A stretch of DNA of 64,000 nt from Chloroflexales bacterium ZM16-3 (GCA_004138175.2 RYFE02000013.1:80755-144754); one strand, 5' to 3'; shown: positions 24,836-34,206, numbered from the stretch's first letter. The notes: generated by a model from the letters alone, not told the origin. Numbers and translations: made by a program.

Positions 24836-26689
24836 TCACCACTCACCAGAGCGCCGCTGCTCTGCCAGCAGGCGTCGGCGCAGTACGGCATAGACATCAC
24901 GGGCCAGCGCGTCCAGATCCGGGGCGACCTCTGGTGGTGGGGCAGGTTGTATTGATGATCGCTCGCCATCAGCTAGGGTGCGGCCGCGCTCAGCGAGCTC
25001 GTAGCCGGGCGGCGCGTTGCCCCCGTCCGGCGTCGTGGGTGCGGGCACGGCAGGCACAGGAACTGCCGCCGAAACAGGCGCTGTCGGCACTGCGGTGGCG
25101 GGCGAGTCCCACACGGGCATGGGGTCCCAGGGGGCCGGGAGCCCATACCAGGAGCGCTGTGGCAAATCTGACTCGGGGGGTGCGGCAGGCGCTCCCTGCG
25201 GACCGATGATCTCAGCGGCTGACTCGACAGGTGTACCTTCCGGCGCAAGGCCCATTTTGGCCCGGGCGGCCTGCCGGATCTCGGACTCGGTCTGTCGCGC
25301 AATGGCCTCCTCCCCAGTTGGAGGGGCCGCCATCGCCGCGCGCAGGGCTGGAGGGATGAAGCCCGGATTGCGCCGGCGCGCCACATGGGTGAGCTCGTGG
25401 CCGAGCAGGCCGAGCCCAGCCGGACTGTCCTCGCTCTGCCCGGCGGCAAAGGCCACGGTTTCACCAGCGGTGATCGCGTCCGCCCCAAGTGCGCTGGTCG
25501 CCCGATCCGCCTCGGGGCCGCGCAGGATGCGCACCTCGGCCGGGTCAATACCGACGAGCGGTCGGAGGAAGCGGCGGGTCGCGTCGCGCACGGGCGTAGC
25601 AGGGGTGGCTGCCAGGCGCGCGGGTGCTGCTGCTGGAGGTGTGCCTGCATCACTCCGCCTGCCCGTCGGCGTCATGGACGGCTCGTCAGTCGGCGTGCCG
25701 AAGAGTCGCGCTGCCCACACCACCGCATCTGATGGCGCGGTCGGCTCGACAGCGGGCGTCGTGGGAGGTAGGGTCTGTGCCGCCTGCGGTGTTGCTAGCC
25801 CAGGAGGCTGCCTCATAGGCAGATCGTCCGTGGGGTTGATCGGGGGCGGTGGCGGACTGAAAAGCCGTGCCGCCCACGCCGCCGGGCTGTCATCGCGCTC
25901 GGCGGCCGCTGGCAGCGCTTCGGGCTGCGCCGACGCGGTATCTTCCTGCGCCTGTGCGCGATCTCCTTCCGGCGCAGGCTGACGCTGCGTTGGTAGCGGT
26001 TGGGCTAACGCCGCAGGCGAACCGACAGGCGGCGGGGCGTCCCGCCCCTCCTGATCAGCCCTCGCTGTGGCAGCGCTGGCAGGCGAGGGGGCCTCCGCAT
26101 CTGTCTCAGCCACGGACGCCCCAATAACGAGAGGCGCATCCGATTCGGATGGGCTGACGCCCGCAGCCGCCAGGGGCACAGCAAGATCTTCAGAGACAGC
26201 CTTGGCGCCAGGGGGCGGGCCGGCATGCGCAGTGGTCGCGGGCTGGGGCGATGGCGTCGGCGGTCGGCTGGATGACTGCTCTGTAGCGGGGGCAGGTCGC
26301 CGCATCCTCCCGAGGAGTGGCGCAACAAGGCGGGCGAACCAGCTCGCCCCAGCGGAGAGCGGCGCGGGAGCCACAGGCGCTACGCCGCCTGCTGGTGGTA
26401 AGGCAGCGCGAACATTTGACTGGGAAGCGAGAGCAGGCTCTCGCCGGATCGCTGCGGCCAGATCTGAGCGGGACAAGTCTTCAAGTACGAAGGGGGACCC
26501 AACATCTCCCGCAGGATCGTCGGCGATCACATGGCCGGCATGGAAGGTCGGCGGGGCCACACGCTCAGCGTACGCCCCCTCCGCAAGCTCGTGCAAGATT
26601 GTGTGCTCGGTCAGCCGCAGCGCGAGCAGCTGCCGAGAGAGGATCTGGCGCGTCATGCGGCTAGCAGGCATTAGTTTTGGAGAGCTCAT
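24836..26689 (-). CDS. DUF4157 (eCIS core) protein with HExxH motif
   Basis: A 617-residue Pro/Ala-rich, low-complexity protein. A DUF4157 domain lies at about 385-450 (FLRPLVGIDPAEVRILRGPE, then LLGHELTHVARR). HELTH is an HExxH zinc-peptidase-like motif. DUF4157 proteins are markers of eCIS loci and often act as loaded cargo or adaptor proteins. The C-terminus has a helical tail (LDALARDVYAVLRRRLLAEQ). It stands between the second tube gene and the LysM gene. Since no other gene looks like a tape measure, this long, probably extended protein is the only candidate in the locus, but that is a guess. Confidence 0.82.
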   Translation of the reverse strand: MSSPKLMPASRMTRQILSRQLLALRLTEHTILHELAEGAYAERVAPPTFHAGHVIADDPAGDVGSPFVLEDLSRSDLAAAIRREPALASQSNVRAALPPAGGVAPVAPAPLSAGASWFARLVAPLLGRMRRPAPATEQSSSRPPTPSPQPATTAHAGPPPGAKAVSEDLAVPLAAAGVSPSESDAPLVIGASVAETDAEAPSPASAATARADQEGRDAPPPVGSPAALAQPLPTQRQPAPEGDRAQAQEDTASAQPEALPAAAERDDSPAAWAARLFSPPPPPINPTDDLPMRQPPGLATPQAAQTLPPTTPAVEPTAPSDAVVWAARLFGTPTDEPSMTPTGRRSDAGTPPAAAPARLAATPATPVRDATRRFLRPLVGIDPAEVRILRGPEADRATSALGADAITAGETVAFAAGQSEDSPAGLGLLGHELTHVARRRNPGFIPPALRAAMAAPPTGEEAIARQTESEIRQAARAKMGLAPEGTPVESAAEIIGPQGAPAAPPESDLPQRSWYGLPAPWDPMPVWDSPATAVPTAPVSAAVPVPAVPAPTTPDGGNAPPGYELAERGRTLADGERSSIQPAPPPEVAPDLDALARDVYAVLRRRLLAEQRRSGEW

Positions 26690-26690
26690 A

Positions 26691-27137
26691 CTATGTGCCT
26701 AACGCAATACCCTCGTGCGCAAGCTCAAGGGTCTCGATGGCGATCACGCTACTGTCAGCGGTGAGCTGCGGGCCGACCCACTTCACCGGGTAGGCGTCGC
26801 TAAAGTTCCAGCGCGCGATCGGCTCGCCGCGCAGGCTGTACTGAATCACTGATACCTGGCGACGGTCGATCTTCCCGCTCACAATATCGAGGTACCAGCG
26901 CAACAACTCGTGCGTGCTGGTAACGCCGCGCTTCAGGGTCAGGTTGCTCACCGTGGTTCGGCCAGGCAGGCGCCGGGCGAAGCCGTTGTTGCCGCCCTCG
27001 GCGTAGGTGGTCACCTCGGTCTCGATCTGTAAGCCGCTCACCTCCGTGAAGACCGCCTTCGCAATCTTGTCGATCTCCACATAGAAACGGCAGGCAGGGT
27101 TGGCCTCTTGCTTGCTGTTATCGTCCTGGGTCATCAC
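26691..27137 (-). CDS. eCIS inner tube protein 2 (gp19 family)
   Basis: A 148-residue tube protein with the gp19 pattern (CRFYVEIDKIAKAVFTEVSGL, LTLKRGVTSTHELLRWY, ETLELAHEGI). It is paralogous to the gene at 27539 and resembles Afp5-type tube-initiation proteins. AAGGA lies 6 nt before a GTG and 9 nt before the following ATG, so the start is uncertain by one codon. Confidence 0.9.
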   Translation of the reverse strand: MMTQDDNSKQEANPACRFYVEIDKIAKAVFTEVSGLQIETEVTTYAEGGNNGFARRLPGRTTVSNLTLKRGVTSTHELLRWYLDIVSGKIDRRQVSVIQYSLRGEPIARWNFSDAYPVKWVGPQLTADSSVIAIETLELAHEGIALGT

Positions 27138-27170
27138 TCGGGATCCTTACACGGTCGCCTGCGACCGCAC

Positions 27171-27530
27171 TCATGCCGGGTCAGCCAGATCAAGGGCGAA
27201 GTGTGAGCCGCAGGTCGGGCACTCCGTCTCGATCCGGCTCGTACCGGCCTCGTTGATCCGCACATAGAGATCCTGCAGGAAGAGGTAATCGGTGGCGAAG
27301 AGCGAGCCGATCACCTGCGGGCTCACGGGGCTGATCGGACCGAGCCGGGTGATCACCCGGCTCAGCACGAGCAGCCCGAGGTAGGCCCCGTTCGCGTGGA
27401 CGCGCGGATCCTGTAGCGGTTCGATCTCGTCGAACGCGACAGCCCGCCGTATCACCCCTTCTCGGATCAGGTTGCCGCTAGCGTCAATGAGGCCGCCTGG
27501 CAGCGTAAACGCGAACTCGGTCTGGAGCAT
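27171..27530 (-). CDS. eCIS tail-assembly protein with C-terminal CxxC
   Basis: A 119-residue protein found between the two tube genes in many eCIS loci and usually named phage tail assembly protein. It starts with TEFAFTLPGGLIDASGNLI and ends with a CPTCGSHF zinc-ribbon-like pair. The helical middle (LLVLSRVITRLGPI, LFLQDLYVRINE) suits a tail-assembly chaperone. The name rests on position and resemblance; no activity is known. Confidence 0.75.
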   Translation of the reverse strand: MLQTEFAFTLPGGLIDASGNLIREGVIRRAVAFDEIEPLQDPRVHANGAYLGLLVLSRVITRLGPISPVSPQVIGSLFATDYLFLQDLYVRINEAGTSRIETECPTCGSHFALDLADPA

Positions 27531-27538
27531 GGCGGCCT

Positions 27539-27979
27539 CTACTTCACGCGGGTGTAGCCCTCGTGGGTAATCTCAAGCTCTTCGATCGCGACCTCGTTAT
27601 TGTTGGCGTTGGCGGTCGGCCCGCTGATCTTGTTCGGCCAGGCGTTCACAAAGTCCCAGCGGGCCATCTCGTCGCCCTTCTGGTTGAACATCACCACCGA
27701 GCCGTTGCGGTAGGCATCGTCGAGCTTGCCCTCCTCAACCAGCTTGCGCCACTGCCACATATCCATGGCGTCGGTGATGCCGCGCTTGAGGGTGATCTTG
27801 TTCCACTTCATGCGGCCAGGCACCATCTTGATCACGTACTCGCCGCGGGCACCGCTGGCCTTGTACTCCACCACCTCATTCTCGCTGCCCAGGCCGGTAC
27901 ACTCGCGGAACGCGCCGCTGATCTTCCCCTGGAACTCCACACCAAACCACGCCGATACAACTGGGCTCTGATCTGCCAT
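27539..27979 (-). CDS. eCIS inner tube protein 1 (gp19 family)
   Basis: A 146-residue tube protein (FGVEFQGKISGAFRECTGLG, ITLKRGITDAMDMWQWRKLVEEG, EELEITHEGY). It should build the main inner tube inside the sheath. AAGGAG lies 8 nt before the ATG. It follows the sheath gene by 49 nt, the usual order. Confidence 0.93.
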   Translation of the reverse strand: MADQSPVVSAWFGVEFQGKISGAFRECTGLGSENEVVEYKASGARGEYVIKMVPGRMKWNKITLKRGITDAMDMWQWRKLVEEGKLDDAYRNGSVVMFNQKGDEMARWDFVNAWPNKISGPTANANNNEVAIEELEITHEGYTRVK

Positions 27980-28028
27980 CGGAGCTGCTCCTTATGCTAA
28001 TCATGTGATAGGTAGCTGGCCGACCCGC

Positions 28029-29903
28029 CTACTCGCCGCCGCCGGTGATCTGCTGGAAGCGGAAGACCACAAACTCGGCCGGCTTCACCGCCGCCAGGCC
28101 AATGTCGATATAGAGCCGCCCCAGATCGCGCTCCTCGCTGGGGTTGTTGCTTTCGTCGCAGATCACCTGGAATGCCTCCGAGGGGTTCTGGCCGAAGAGC
28201 GCCCCGCTGCGCCAGACCGTGGTCAGGAAGGCGGTCACATCACGCTTGACCCTGGCCCAGAGATCGTGGTTATTCGGCTCGAAGACGACCCACTGGGTGT
28301 TGCGCTCGATCGACTTCTCGACGAAGTTAAATAGCCGGCGCACATTGATATAGCGCCACTGCGGGTCGCTGCTCAGGGTGCGGCCGCCCCAGATCCGAAT
28401 GCCACGCCCAGGGAAGGCCCGGATACAGTTGATGCCCTCGGGGTTGAGCATGGCCTGGTCCTCGTGGCCCACCTGAGACTCCAGCTCAATCACACCGCGC
28501 AGCACCTCGTTGGCCGGTGCCTTGTGTACGCCGCGCTCGCGGTCGCTGCGGGCGTAGACGCCAGCGATGTGGCCGCAGGGCGGCACGCTAAGCAGCTTGC
28601 CGTCTGGGCCGGTGATCGTGATCCAGGGGTAGTAGAAGGCGGCGAAGGCCGAGTCGTAGTTAGCGATCTGGGTGCGCCACTCCAGCACCTGCTGCACATC
28701 CTGGCCAGGCAGCGGATCGAGGATAGCGATCCGGTCGCGTCGGAACGCATCCTCGCAGTGGGCGATCATCGCCAGCTGCACCGCCTTAGCCTGCAGGTCA
28801 TCGAGCCAGCCCTGCTGCACGGCCGCCATCAGGTCGGGGCAGCAGACCATGGTGGCCTCCTCGGCGATGGCCAGCCCATTGATCCCAGATTGCTCACGGC
28901 GGTCGCCCTTGAAGTGGTCGACCTGCACCTGCACCTCGACCAGCTTCGGCGCCTCGATCGCGAATGTCCCGGTCATTGGCACGTCGCCAGCAGAGGCATG
29001 GCGGTCAACCGCCACTGTCACCAGCTTGCTGCGCCGACGCACCATCTCCTCGATGTTATTGCGCGGGCCGAGGCCGACGTTGGAGACAATCACCGGGTCG
29101 GTATCCTGGCCGACGCTAATCTCCAAATTGAAGCGCGGCTCAGCCGGAGTCTGCTCCTCGGCGATCTCGATCATGACAGGTGGCGCGCCCGGCTTAAGGG
29201 TGATGAGATAGAGCGGGATGCCCTTTGTAGGTCGGTTAAAAATCTGCACCTCGCCCTTCGCCGTCGTGCGTGAGGAGCCAACATTTGGCTTGCGCTGCTC
29301 GGCGGAAAGCCCCACGGACTGCGGCGTCTCTCGGATCGTGATGTACTTGCTGTTCTGGTTGATCTGTTTGAGCGAGGCGAGTTCAGTGAATCTGCCCTTG
29401 GTCTCAGGGGGGAGTGTACTATCGGGGGCACTCTTATCATCGAGCGGTATGACACGCAGAGTGTAGGTTTTGGGAAGCGTAGAAGCGGCCTGCGGTGGCG
29501 CATCGACAATCCGTATCTGAATATCCTCAGTCGGTGTCTCGCGAGCGGTGATAGTGAGCAGCGGATTGCCCGAGCGCCCGTTAATGACCGTGCTTGCCAC
29601 GTTTGTGTCGCCGGCGCCGGGGGGCAGCACACGGGTGACATAGCAGCGTCCGCCGCCATTGAGGAAATAGCCCTCAACCGCGTGTGAGAGATAGGCACCG
29701 GGCAGGTGTGCGTTCTGCCGACCACCCTCATTCTTGCCGAACTTCTCGATGTACTGCTGCCAGCTGGTGATTAGCACCGGCCTATTGGCCGGGCCAGCGG
29801 GCGCAAAGCCGATAAATGCGGCAACCGCCGTCCCGACACCCTCGATCGGCCTGGGGCCACTGCGCTCTTCCCGATAAACTCCCGGGGTCAAGTACTCAGG
29901 CAT
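28029..29903 (-). CDS. eCIS contractile sheath protein
   Basis: A 624-residue tail sheath protein. The N-terminus (MPEYLTPGVYREERSGPRPIEGV) and the conserved C-terminal domain (GIRIWGGRTLSSDPQWRYIN, RRLFNFVEKSIERNTQWVVFEPN) are diagnostic. The long variable domain lies between about 180 and 350. The start at 29903 follows AAGGAG by 11 nt; the longer frame to 29933 lacks a better site. Only one sheath gene is present, unlike the three of Afp and PVC. Confidence 0.95.
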   Translation of the reverse strand: MPEYLTPGVYREERSGPRPIEGVGTAVAAFIGFAPAGPANRPVLITSWQQYIEKFGKNEGGRQNAHLPGAYLSHAVEGYFLNGGGRCYVTRVLPPGAGDTNVASTVINGRSGNPLLTITARETPTEDIQIRIVDAPPQAASTLPKTYTLRVIPLDDKSAPDSTLPPETKGRFTELASLKQINQNSKYITIRETPQSVGLSAEQRKPNVGSSRTTAKGEVQIFNRPTKGIPLYLITLKPGAPPVMIEIAEEQTPAEPRFNLEISVGQDTDPVIVSNVGLGPRNNIEEMVRRRSKLVTVAVDRHASAGDVPMTGTFAIEAPKLVEVQVQVDHFKGDRREQSGINGLAIAEEATMVCCPDLMAAVQQGWLDDLQAKAVQLAMIAHCEDAFRRDRIAILDPLPGQDVQQVLEWRTQIANYDSAFAAFYYPWITITGPDGKLLSVPPCGHIAGVYARSDRERGVHKAPANEVLRGVIELESQVGHEDQAMLNPEGINCIRAFPGRGIRIWGGRTLSSDPQWRYINVRRLFNFVEKSIERNTQWVVFEPNNHDLWARVKRDVTAFLTTVWRSGALFGQNPSEAFQVICDESNNPSEERDLGRLYIDIGLAAVKPAEFVVFRFQQITGGGE

Positions 29904-29929
29904 GGGTTGTGCCACTCCTTTTGCTACCG

Positions 29930-30766
29930 TCACTCGCCCGCGCGAGTGATCGTCGCGTCAGTGTCGATCATTATGGTGAGCGTCGCCTCGCGCTGGCCGG
30001 GCGCGATGGCGACGGGGAATGTCTGCGTATGGCCAGACTCGGTCGCGACGACTAGGCGCATTGGCCGGGCCGTGCTGGCGGTGAGCACGAAGCTGCCCTG
30101 GGCGCGGGTGCGGGCCGGGGCGTCGGTCGACTGCTCCTGGCGCACCTGGGCGTCGGCCACGGGCATGCCGGTCGAGTCGCGAACCACGCCGCGGATAATG
30201 ACCGGCGCGCCGATCTGGGTGATCCGCTGCTGCACCGGCGGGAACGGCCCCTGGGCCAGATCCAGCTCAACCGGCGCGGTGACGGTGTAGGTCAGGGCTG
30301 GGCGAGGAACCACGCCGAGGGCGTTCCAGAGGTCCAGCAGGCGGCCTGGCTCATCGCTGACCAGCCGGGTCTGCAGGGGCAGATCGAGCCGGCGCAGCGG
30401 CTCGGGCTGCCACTCAAGGGGCAGCGGCGAATGCTTCAGCATAGCGGTGAGCGCCTGCCAGAGCAGGGCGAACTCCTGCTCGGCGGCGGCCTCGCCCACG
30501 CCGAAGGCGCTGATCACATAGCGCAGGTCGAACATGCGCGGCGGCATGCGCTGGACGCCGCCGTTGGCCCGGCGGGCCGGCTGCGGATCGCCACGGCGCA
30601 GCTCGGTGTTCTCGCGCAGGTCGAGCAGGTGGCAGCAGAGCGTCGTTCGCCCCAGGTCCTGCGGCCAGCCGCGCTGCGGCGCCCGAAAGACCAGGTCGAC
30701 ATCGTCGGCCAGCCCGCCGCCCTCGCGCAGCAGCGCCGTGATTGTGCTGTGGATGTGGCTGAGCAT
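29930..30766 (-). CDS. eCIS tube/sheath terminator (DUF4255, Afp16/Pvc16-like) with C-terminal beta domain
   Basis: A 278-residue protein. The N-terminal about 180 residues are the DUF4255/Pvc16_N family (STITALLREG, TTLCCHLLDLREN, FDLRYVISAFG, EQEFALLWQALTAML), which caps the tail. The C-terminal about 90 residues form a carboxypeptidase-regulatory or Ig-like beta domain (VIIRGVVRDSTGMPVADAQVR). It starts 6 nt after the stop of the candidate cargo gene. Confidence 0.88.
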   Translation of the reverse strand: MLSHIHSTITALLREGGGLADDVDLVFRAPQRGWPQDLGRTTLCCHLLDLRENTELRRGDPQPARRANGGVQRMPPRMFDLRYVISAFGVGEAAAEQEFALLWQALTAMLKHSPLPLEWQPEPLRRLDLPLQTRLVSDEPGRLLDLWNALGVVPRPALTYTVTAPVELDLAQGPFPPVQQRITQIGAPVIIRGVVRDSTGMPVADAQVRQEQSTDAPARTRAQGSFVLTASTARPMRLVVATESGHTQTFPVAIAPGQREATLTIMIDTDATITRAGE

Positions 30767-30772
30767 ATCTGT

Positions 30773-31696
30773 TTACTCTCCCCCACCCAGGTCTTTATTA
30801 CGCTTTTTTTGGGCCTCTTTTGCGGCTTCGCGGGCGCGATCTTGATACGTCTTGCCTGAAGCGTACATATCGATATGTTCGGTAAGCCCCGATGTCGCCC
30901 GGATGTATTTCACCTCAAAAGCTTCCACGAGTCTCGTGTACAGTTCTAGGTAAAGTTGCTTGAGCGAAGCTTGCCCTGGTAGCCCGTATCGCGTAAGGCC
31001 ATCCCGAATCGTCTTCGGAGATGCAAGAAAGAATTGAACGAGGATATCTTGATCCTCGTCGTCGAGTGGCGCATTATCCTTCGCGTGAGCGAACAGTCGC
31101 TCACTCAACGACGAAAATGCCGTGTCCGTATTATTGGCAATCATCAAAACGCCATCCGTGTTAATGAGGATTAGCTGATCAAGGGCTTCCTGGAGCGACC
31201 GCGCATCGTCAGCGTTAGAAGCTGCCTTGCCGGCGGCAGCGCCCATGCTCTTTATCCCCTCGTCAACATACTTCTTGATAATTGCTTGCCAAAGCTTACT
31301 ACTGGTGATCTTGTTTGCCACTTCGCCGCCTACCACCCGGGCTGGTATTGTTACAAGAGCGATGAGCAGTTCGCTGGCAGTGATCTCACCGTCGAGCTTA
31401 GAAATCTTTGGTGTCGCATAGTGTTTGAAGTCTTCGCTAGCCTTGATGATTTGCAACTGCAAATCTTGGGCAGCATCCTTTGCGGTATTGTTGAGCGCAC
31501 GGGCTGTCTCGCGAACGTCGGCAGAGTATTGGTGTGGATCGCCGCTGGTGATAACGATTTCTGGAAGAATGGTCACCTTCGCTGCACTGTGCCCCCCTTG
31601 GGCAGCTTTCACGCCGTCCTCAGAGTGTGTCTTCGAATTCCCTTTATGCGAGCGCCCCCGCCGCCCCCGCCGCTGCTTGCGTGTTGTCTCAGGCAT
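30773..31696 (-). CDS. Unknown protein; candidate eCIS cargo
   Basis: A 307-residue protein I do not recognise. It has a basic, disordered N-terminus (TRKQRRGRRGRSHKGNSK), a helical body, one short hydrophobic segment (ELLIALVTIPARVVGG, about 110-125) and a Lys-rich tail. The base composition is visibly more AT-rich than the structural genes on both sides, which suggests recent acquisition. It has a very strong ribosome site (GGAGGAG, 7 nt before ATG). It lies between the AAA+ ATPase and cap genes, a place where eCIS loci often carry toxins. Cargo status is an inference; a structural or accessory role is also possible. Confidence 0.6.
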   Translation of the reverse strand: MPETTRKQRRGRRGRSHKGNSKTHSEDGVKAAQGGHSAAKVTILPEIVITSGDPHQYSADVRETARALNNTAKDAAQDLQLQIIKASEDFKHYATPKISKLDGEITASELLIALVTIPARVVGGEVANKITSSKLWQAIIKKYVDEGIKSMGAAAGKAASNADDARSLQEALDQLILINTDGVLMIANNTDTAFSSLSERLFAHAKDNAPLDDEDQDILVQFFLASPKTIRDGLTRYGLPGQASLKQLYLELYTRLVEAFEVKYIRATSGLTEHIDMYASGKTYQDRAREAAKEAQKKRNKDLGGGE

Positions 31697-31717
31697 TGTG
31701 TCTCTCCTCCGCGCCAG

Positions 31718-31745
31718 TATCGGCTATCGGCTATTGGCTATCGGC
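31718..31745. repeat. Heptanucleotide tandem repeat (TATCGGC family)
   Basis: Four 7-bp units TATCGGC, TATCGGC, TATTGGC, TATCGGC. The repeat writes the last codons and the stop (31724-31726) of the minus-strand AAA+ ATPase gene. Same heptamer as at 5221-5248. Confidence 0.88.
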
Positions 31746-33640
31746 TCCGCCCACCCGGCCACCTCGGCATCGGGCAGGGGCTTGTCGAGCTTGGCGAACT
31801 CGTGGCGGGCGGCGCGGAGCATGTGGGCCATGCCCAGCGGCGCGCCGGCGTCGGCGGCCAGGAAGGCCGCGCCCAGGGCGATGTTGCGGATGCTGCCGCC
31901 GGAGACGCTCAGCCGAGCCAGCCGCACATAGTCCAGCCCGGCGGTCGGCGCATGGGGCGGGATGGCCCGCCGCCAGATCGCCGCCCGCTGCTCGGCCGCC
32001 GGGAAGGGGAAGCTGACCACGAAGCTCAGCCGGCGCAGGAAGGCGCTATCGACCGCCTGGCGCAGGTTGGTGGTCAGAATGGCCAGGCCGCTATATGCCT
32101 CCAGGCGCTGCAGCAGGTAGCTCACTTCGATGTTAGCGTAACGGTCATGGCTGTCCTTGACCTCCGAGCGCTTGCCGAACAGGGCGTCGGCCTCATCGAA
32201 GAGCAGCACCGCCCCGCCGGCCTCGGCGGCGTCGAAGATCCGCCGCAGCTGCTTCTCGGTCTCGCCCACGTACTTGCTCACCACGCTGGCCAGGTCGACC
32301 CGGTAGAGGTCGAGGCCCAGCTCCCCGGCGATCACCTCGGCGGCCAAGGTCTTGCCGGTGCCGCTGGCCCCGGCGAAGAGCGCGCTCAGCCCGAGGCCGC
32401 GCCCGCCGCCCGCGCCGAATCCCCAGCTGTGCAGCACTAGGCTGCGGCTGCGCGCCCGGGCGACGATCGCCCGCAGGGTGTCGGCCTGGGCCTCGGGCAG
32501 CACTAGGGCGGCCCAGTCGGCCGCCGGTGCGATCCGCTGGGCCAGGCTATCGAGCCGTGGCCGGGCCTGGGCGCCGCCGGCCGCCCAGGCGGCGGCATCC
32601 AGCGGCGCATCGGACTCGCGGGCCTCGGCGGCGGCGGCGCGGATGGCCGCCGGGCCGAGGGCGAACTGGGCGGCCAGCCGGTCGATCTGGCCGTTCAGCC
32701 GCTCGGCATCCGGCCCGAGGGCCGCGCGCCAGATCGCGCCGCGCTCGGAGGCGCTCGGCGCGGGCGCATCGACCCGCAGCAGCGGTCGGTCGATGGCTGG
32801 GCAGGGGCCGAGCGCGCCCATCGGGCCGGGGAAGCGCTCGACAAGGTGGCGGGCCGCCGCCGATGCCTGCGGGTCGCCCGCATCGAGGCCGCAGCAGTCG
32901 AGCAGCAGGGCGGCATAGCTCAGTCGGGCCTCGCGCGCCCAGAGGGTCGTCAGCTCATCCAGTTCCTCGGAGTCGGCGGGCAGCAGCACGGCGTCGATAA
33001 CGTAGGGCCGCGCGCCCAGTTCGGCGCATGCCGCCGCGAAGAGCGCCCGCGCGGCATGGTCGTCGCCGTCGAGCAGGGCCAGGGGGGACGGGATACCGGG
33101 CGCAGCCCAGCGCCGGGACAGCCGCTCGGCCGCCGCGAGCTGCGAGGGGGCCAGCTCATCGGCCACGGCAAGGGGCGCGGCCAGCGCGGCGAGGCGCGGG
33201 TGGAGCTGGCGCAGCCCGCTGAGCATGTGCAGGATCTGCTCATCGATGCGCAGCGGGCTGTAGACCGGGCCGTGGCCGCCCTCTAGGGCGAGCAGCCGCC
33301 AGCGGCGCAGCGGACCCTCGGGGGTCAGTGCGCCCCAGTGAGCGCCGGGCAGCGCGGCCAGGGCCAGGCTGAAGCCCGGCCGGCGGGCCGCCGGGTCGCC
33401 CTGGGCCTCGGCCACCAGCGCGGCCAGCCCGCTATCCAGCTCGACCCCGGCGCAGAGCAGCAGGGCCAGCCGCTCGAAGGCCGAGAGGCCCAGCGCCGCA
33501 GCGATTCGCTCCAGGGAAGGCAGCGCCGGCGGCGGCGGCAGATCCTCGCCCGCGCCGTCGATATGCCGGCGCAGCAGATCGACCAGCCACGCGATGGCGG
33601 CGGGGAGGGGCTGTTTGATCTGACTGCTCGCTGAAATCAT
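31724..33640 (-). CDS. eCIS AAA+ ATPase (Afp15/Pvc15-like)
   Basis: A 638-residue protein. The N-terminal half is an all-helical domain found in eCIS ATPases. The C-terminal AAA+ module has Walker A GASGTGKT (about 424), Walker B VLLFDEADALFGKRSEV, and a sensor region (LAILTTNLRQAVD). These ATPases are needed for particle assembly. The start is set at the ATG at 33640; the frame to 33694 has no ribosome site. Its last codons come from a heptamer repeat. Confidence 0.9.
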   Translation of the reverse strand: MISASSQIKQPLPAAIAWLVDLLRRHIDGAGEDLPPPPALPSLERIAAALGLSAFERLALLLCAGVELDSGLAALVAEAQGDPAARRPGFSLALAALPGAHWGALTPEGPLRRWRLLALEGGHGPVYSPLRIDEQILHMLSGLRQLHPRLAALAAPLAVADELAPSQLAAAERLSRRWAAPGIPSPLALLDGDDHAARALFAAACAELGARPYVIDAVLLPADSEELDELTTLWAREARLSYAALLLDCCGLDAGDPQASAAARHLVERFPGPMGALGPCPAIDRPLLRVDAPAPSASERGAIWRAALGPDAERLNGQIDRLAAQFALGPAAIRAAAAEARESDAPLDAAAWAAGGAQARPRLDSLAQRIAPAADWAALVLPEAQADTLRAIVARARSRSLVLHSWGFGAGGGRGLGLSALFAGASGTGKTLAAEVIAGELGLDLYRVDLASVVSKYVGETEKQLRRIFDAAEAGGAVLLFDEADALFGKRSEVKDSHDRYANIEVSYLLQRLEAYSGLAILTTNLRQAVDSAFLRRLSFVVSFPFPAAEQRAAIWRRAIPPHAPTAGLDYVRLARLSVSGGSIRNIALGAAFLAADAGAPLGMAHMLRAARHEFAKLDKPLPDAEVAGWAEPIANSR

Positions 33641-33675
33641 CACAATTGTCCCGTCTTGCTGAAGACAGCTGCTTA

Positions 33676-34206
33676 CTACTGCGCAGATGTGCAAACATCG
33701 GCGATATAGCGATCGCGGGCAGCCGGATCGGAGATGCCTATGGCGGCGACATAACGTTCTATCGTCACCAGACTGTCGCCCATGGACTTGAGCCGAGCAA
33801 TGGGCGGGGATGGGATTTGCCCCCGCACATATTGCTGTAGCAAAAAGAGGCTGTACTCTCCCGCAGAGGTTGTCTGACCCGCCTGTAGTCGTTTTATCCC
33901 GTAACAGTGGGTGTCAATGACCATTGTGCCAATGTCCGCGACGTTCTCGACCTGCTCGAAGCTGGTCTTGAGAGCGCCCAGCGCCTGGCGAGCGCGCTGC
34001 TCATTCGTCGCCACGATGGGATCAGGATGGAGGTTTCCAATATGAGGAAGCTCGATATCATGCGGCTTGGGAATGCCCCCCTCATGAGGTTGCGGGAGAG
34101 ATGAATGTTCGACCGCCTGGATAATTGGCTTGGCACGACCGGCGCAAGCCGACGTTCCCATGACGGCGAGCAGCAGCACGAGGGTCATTGTGATCTTCCG
34201 GGGCAT
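33676..34206 (-). CDS. Exported protein, probable lipoprotein, in the eCIS block
   Basis: A 176-residue protein with a signal sequence (MPRKITMTLVLLLAVMGTSA) followed by Cys at about residue 21; the lipobox is weak because -3 is Thr. The mature part is helical and has no family I recognise. It stands between the AAA+ gene and the kinase with SUMF1-like domain and has its own long upstream region carrying one of two homologous 126-nt segments. Confidence 0.65.
   Translation of the reverse strand: MPRKITMTLVLLLAVMGTSACAGRAKPIIQAVEHSSLPQPHEGGIPKPHDIELPHIGNLHPDPIVATNEQRARQALGALKTSFEQVENVADIGTMVIDTHCYGIKRLQAGQTTSAGEYSLFLLQQYVRGQIPSPPIARLKSMGDSLVTIERYVAAIGISDPAARDRYIADVCTSAQ

Noticed and set aside
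16966..33640. A prophage or type VI secretion system
   Set aside because: There are no capsid, portal, terminase, integrase or lysis genes, so not a prophage. There is no TssJLM membrane complex, and DUF4255, DUF4157, the Afp15-type ATPase and the tail-assembly protein are eCIS markers.
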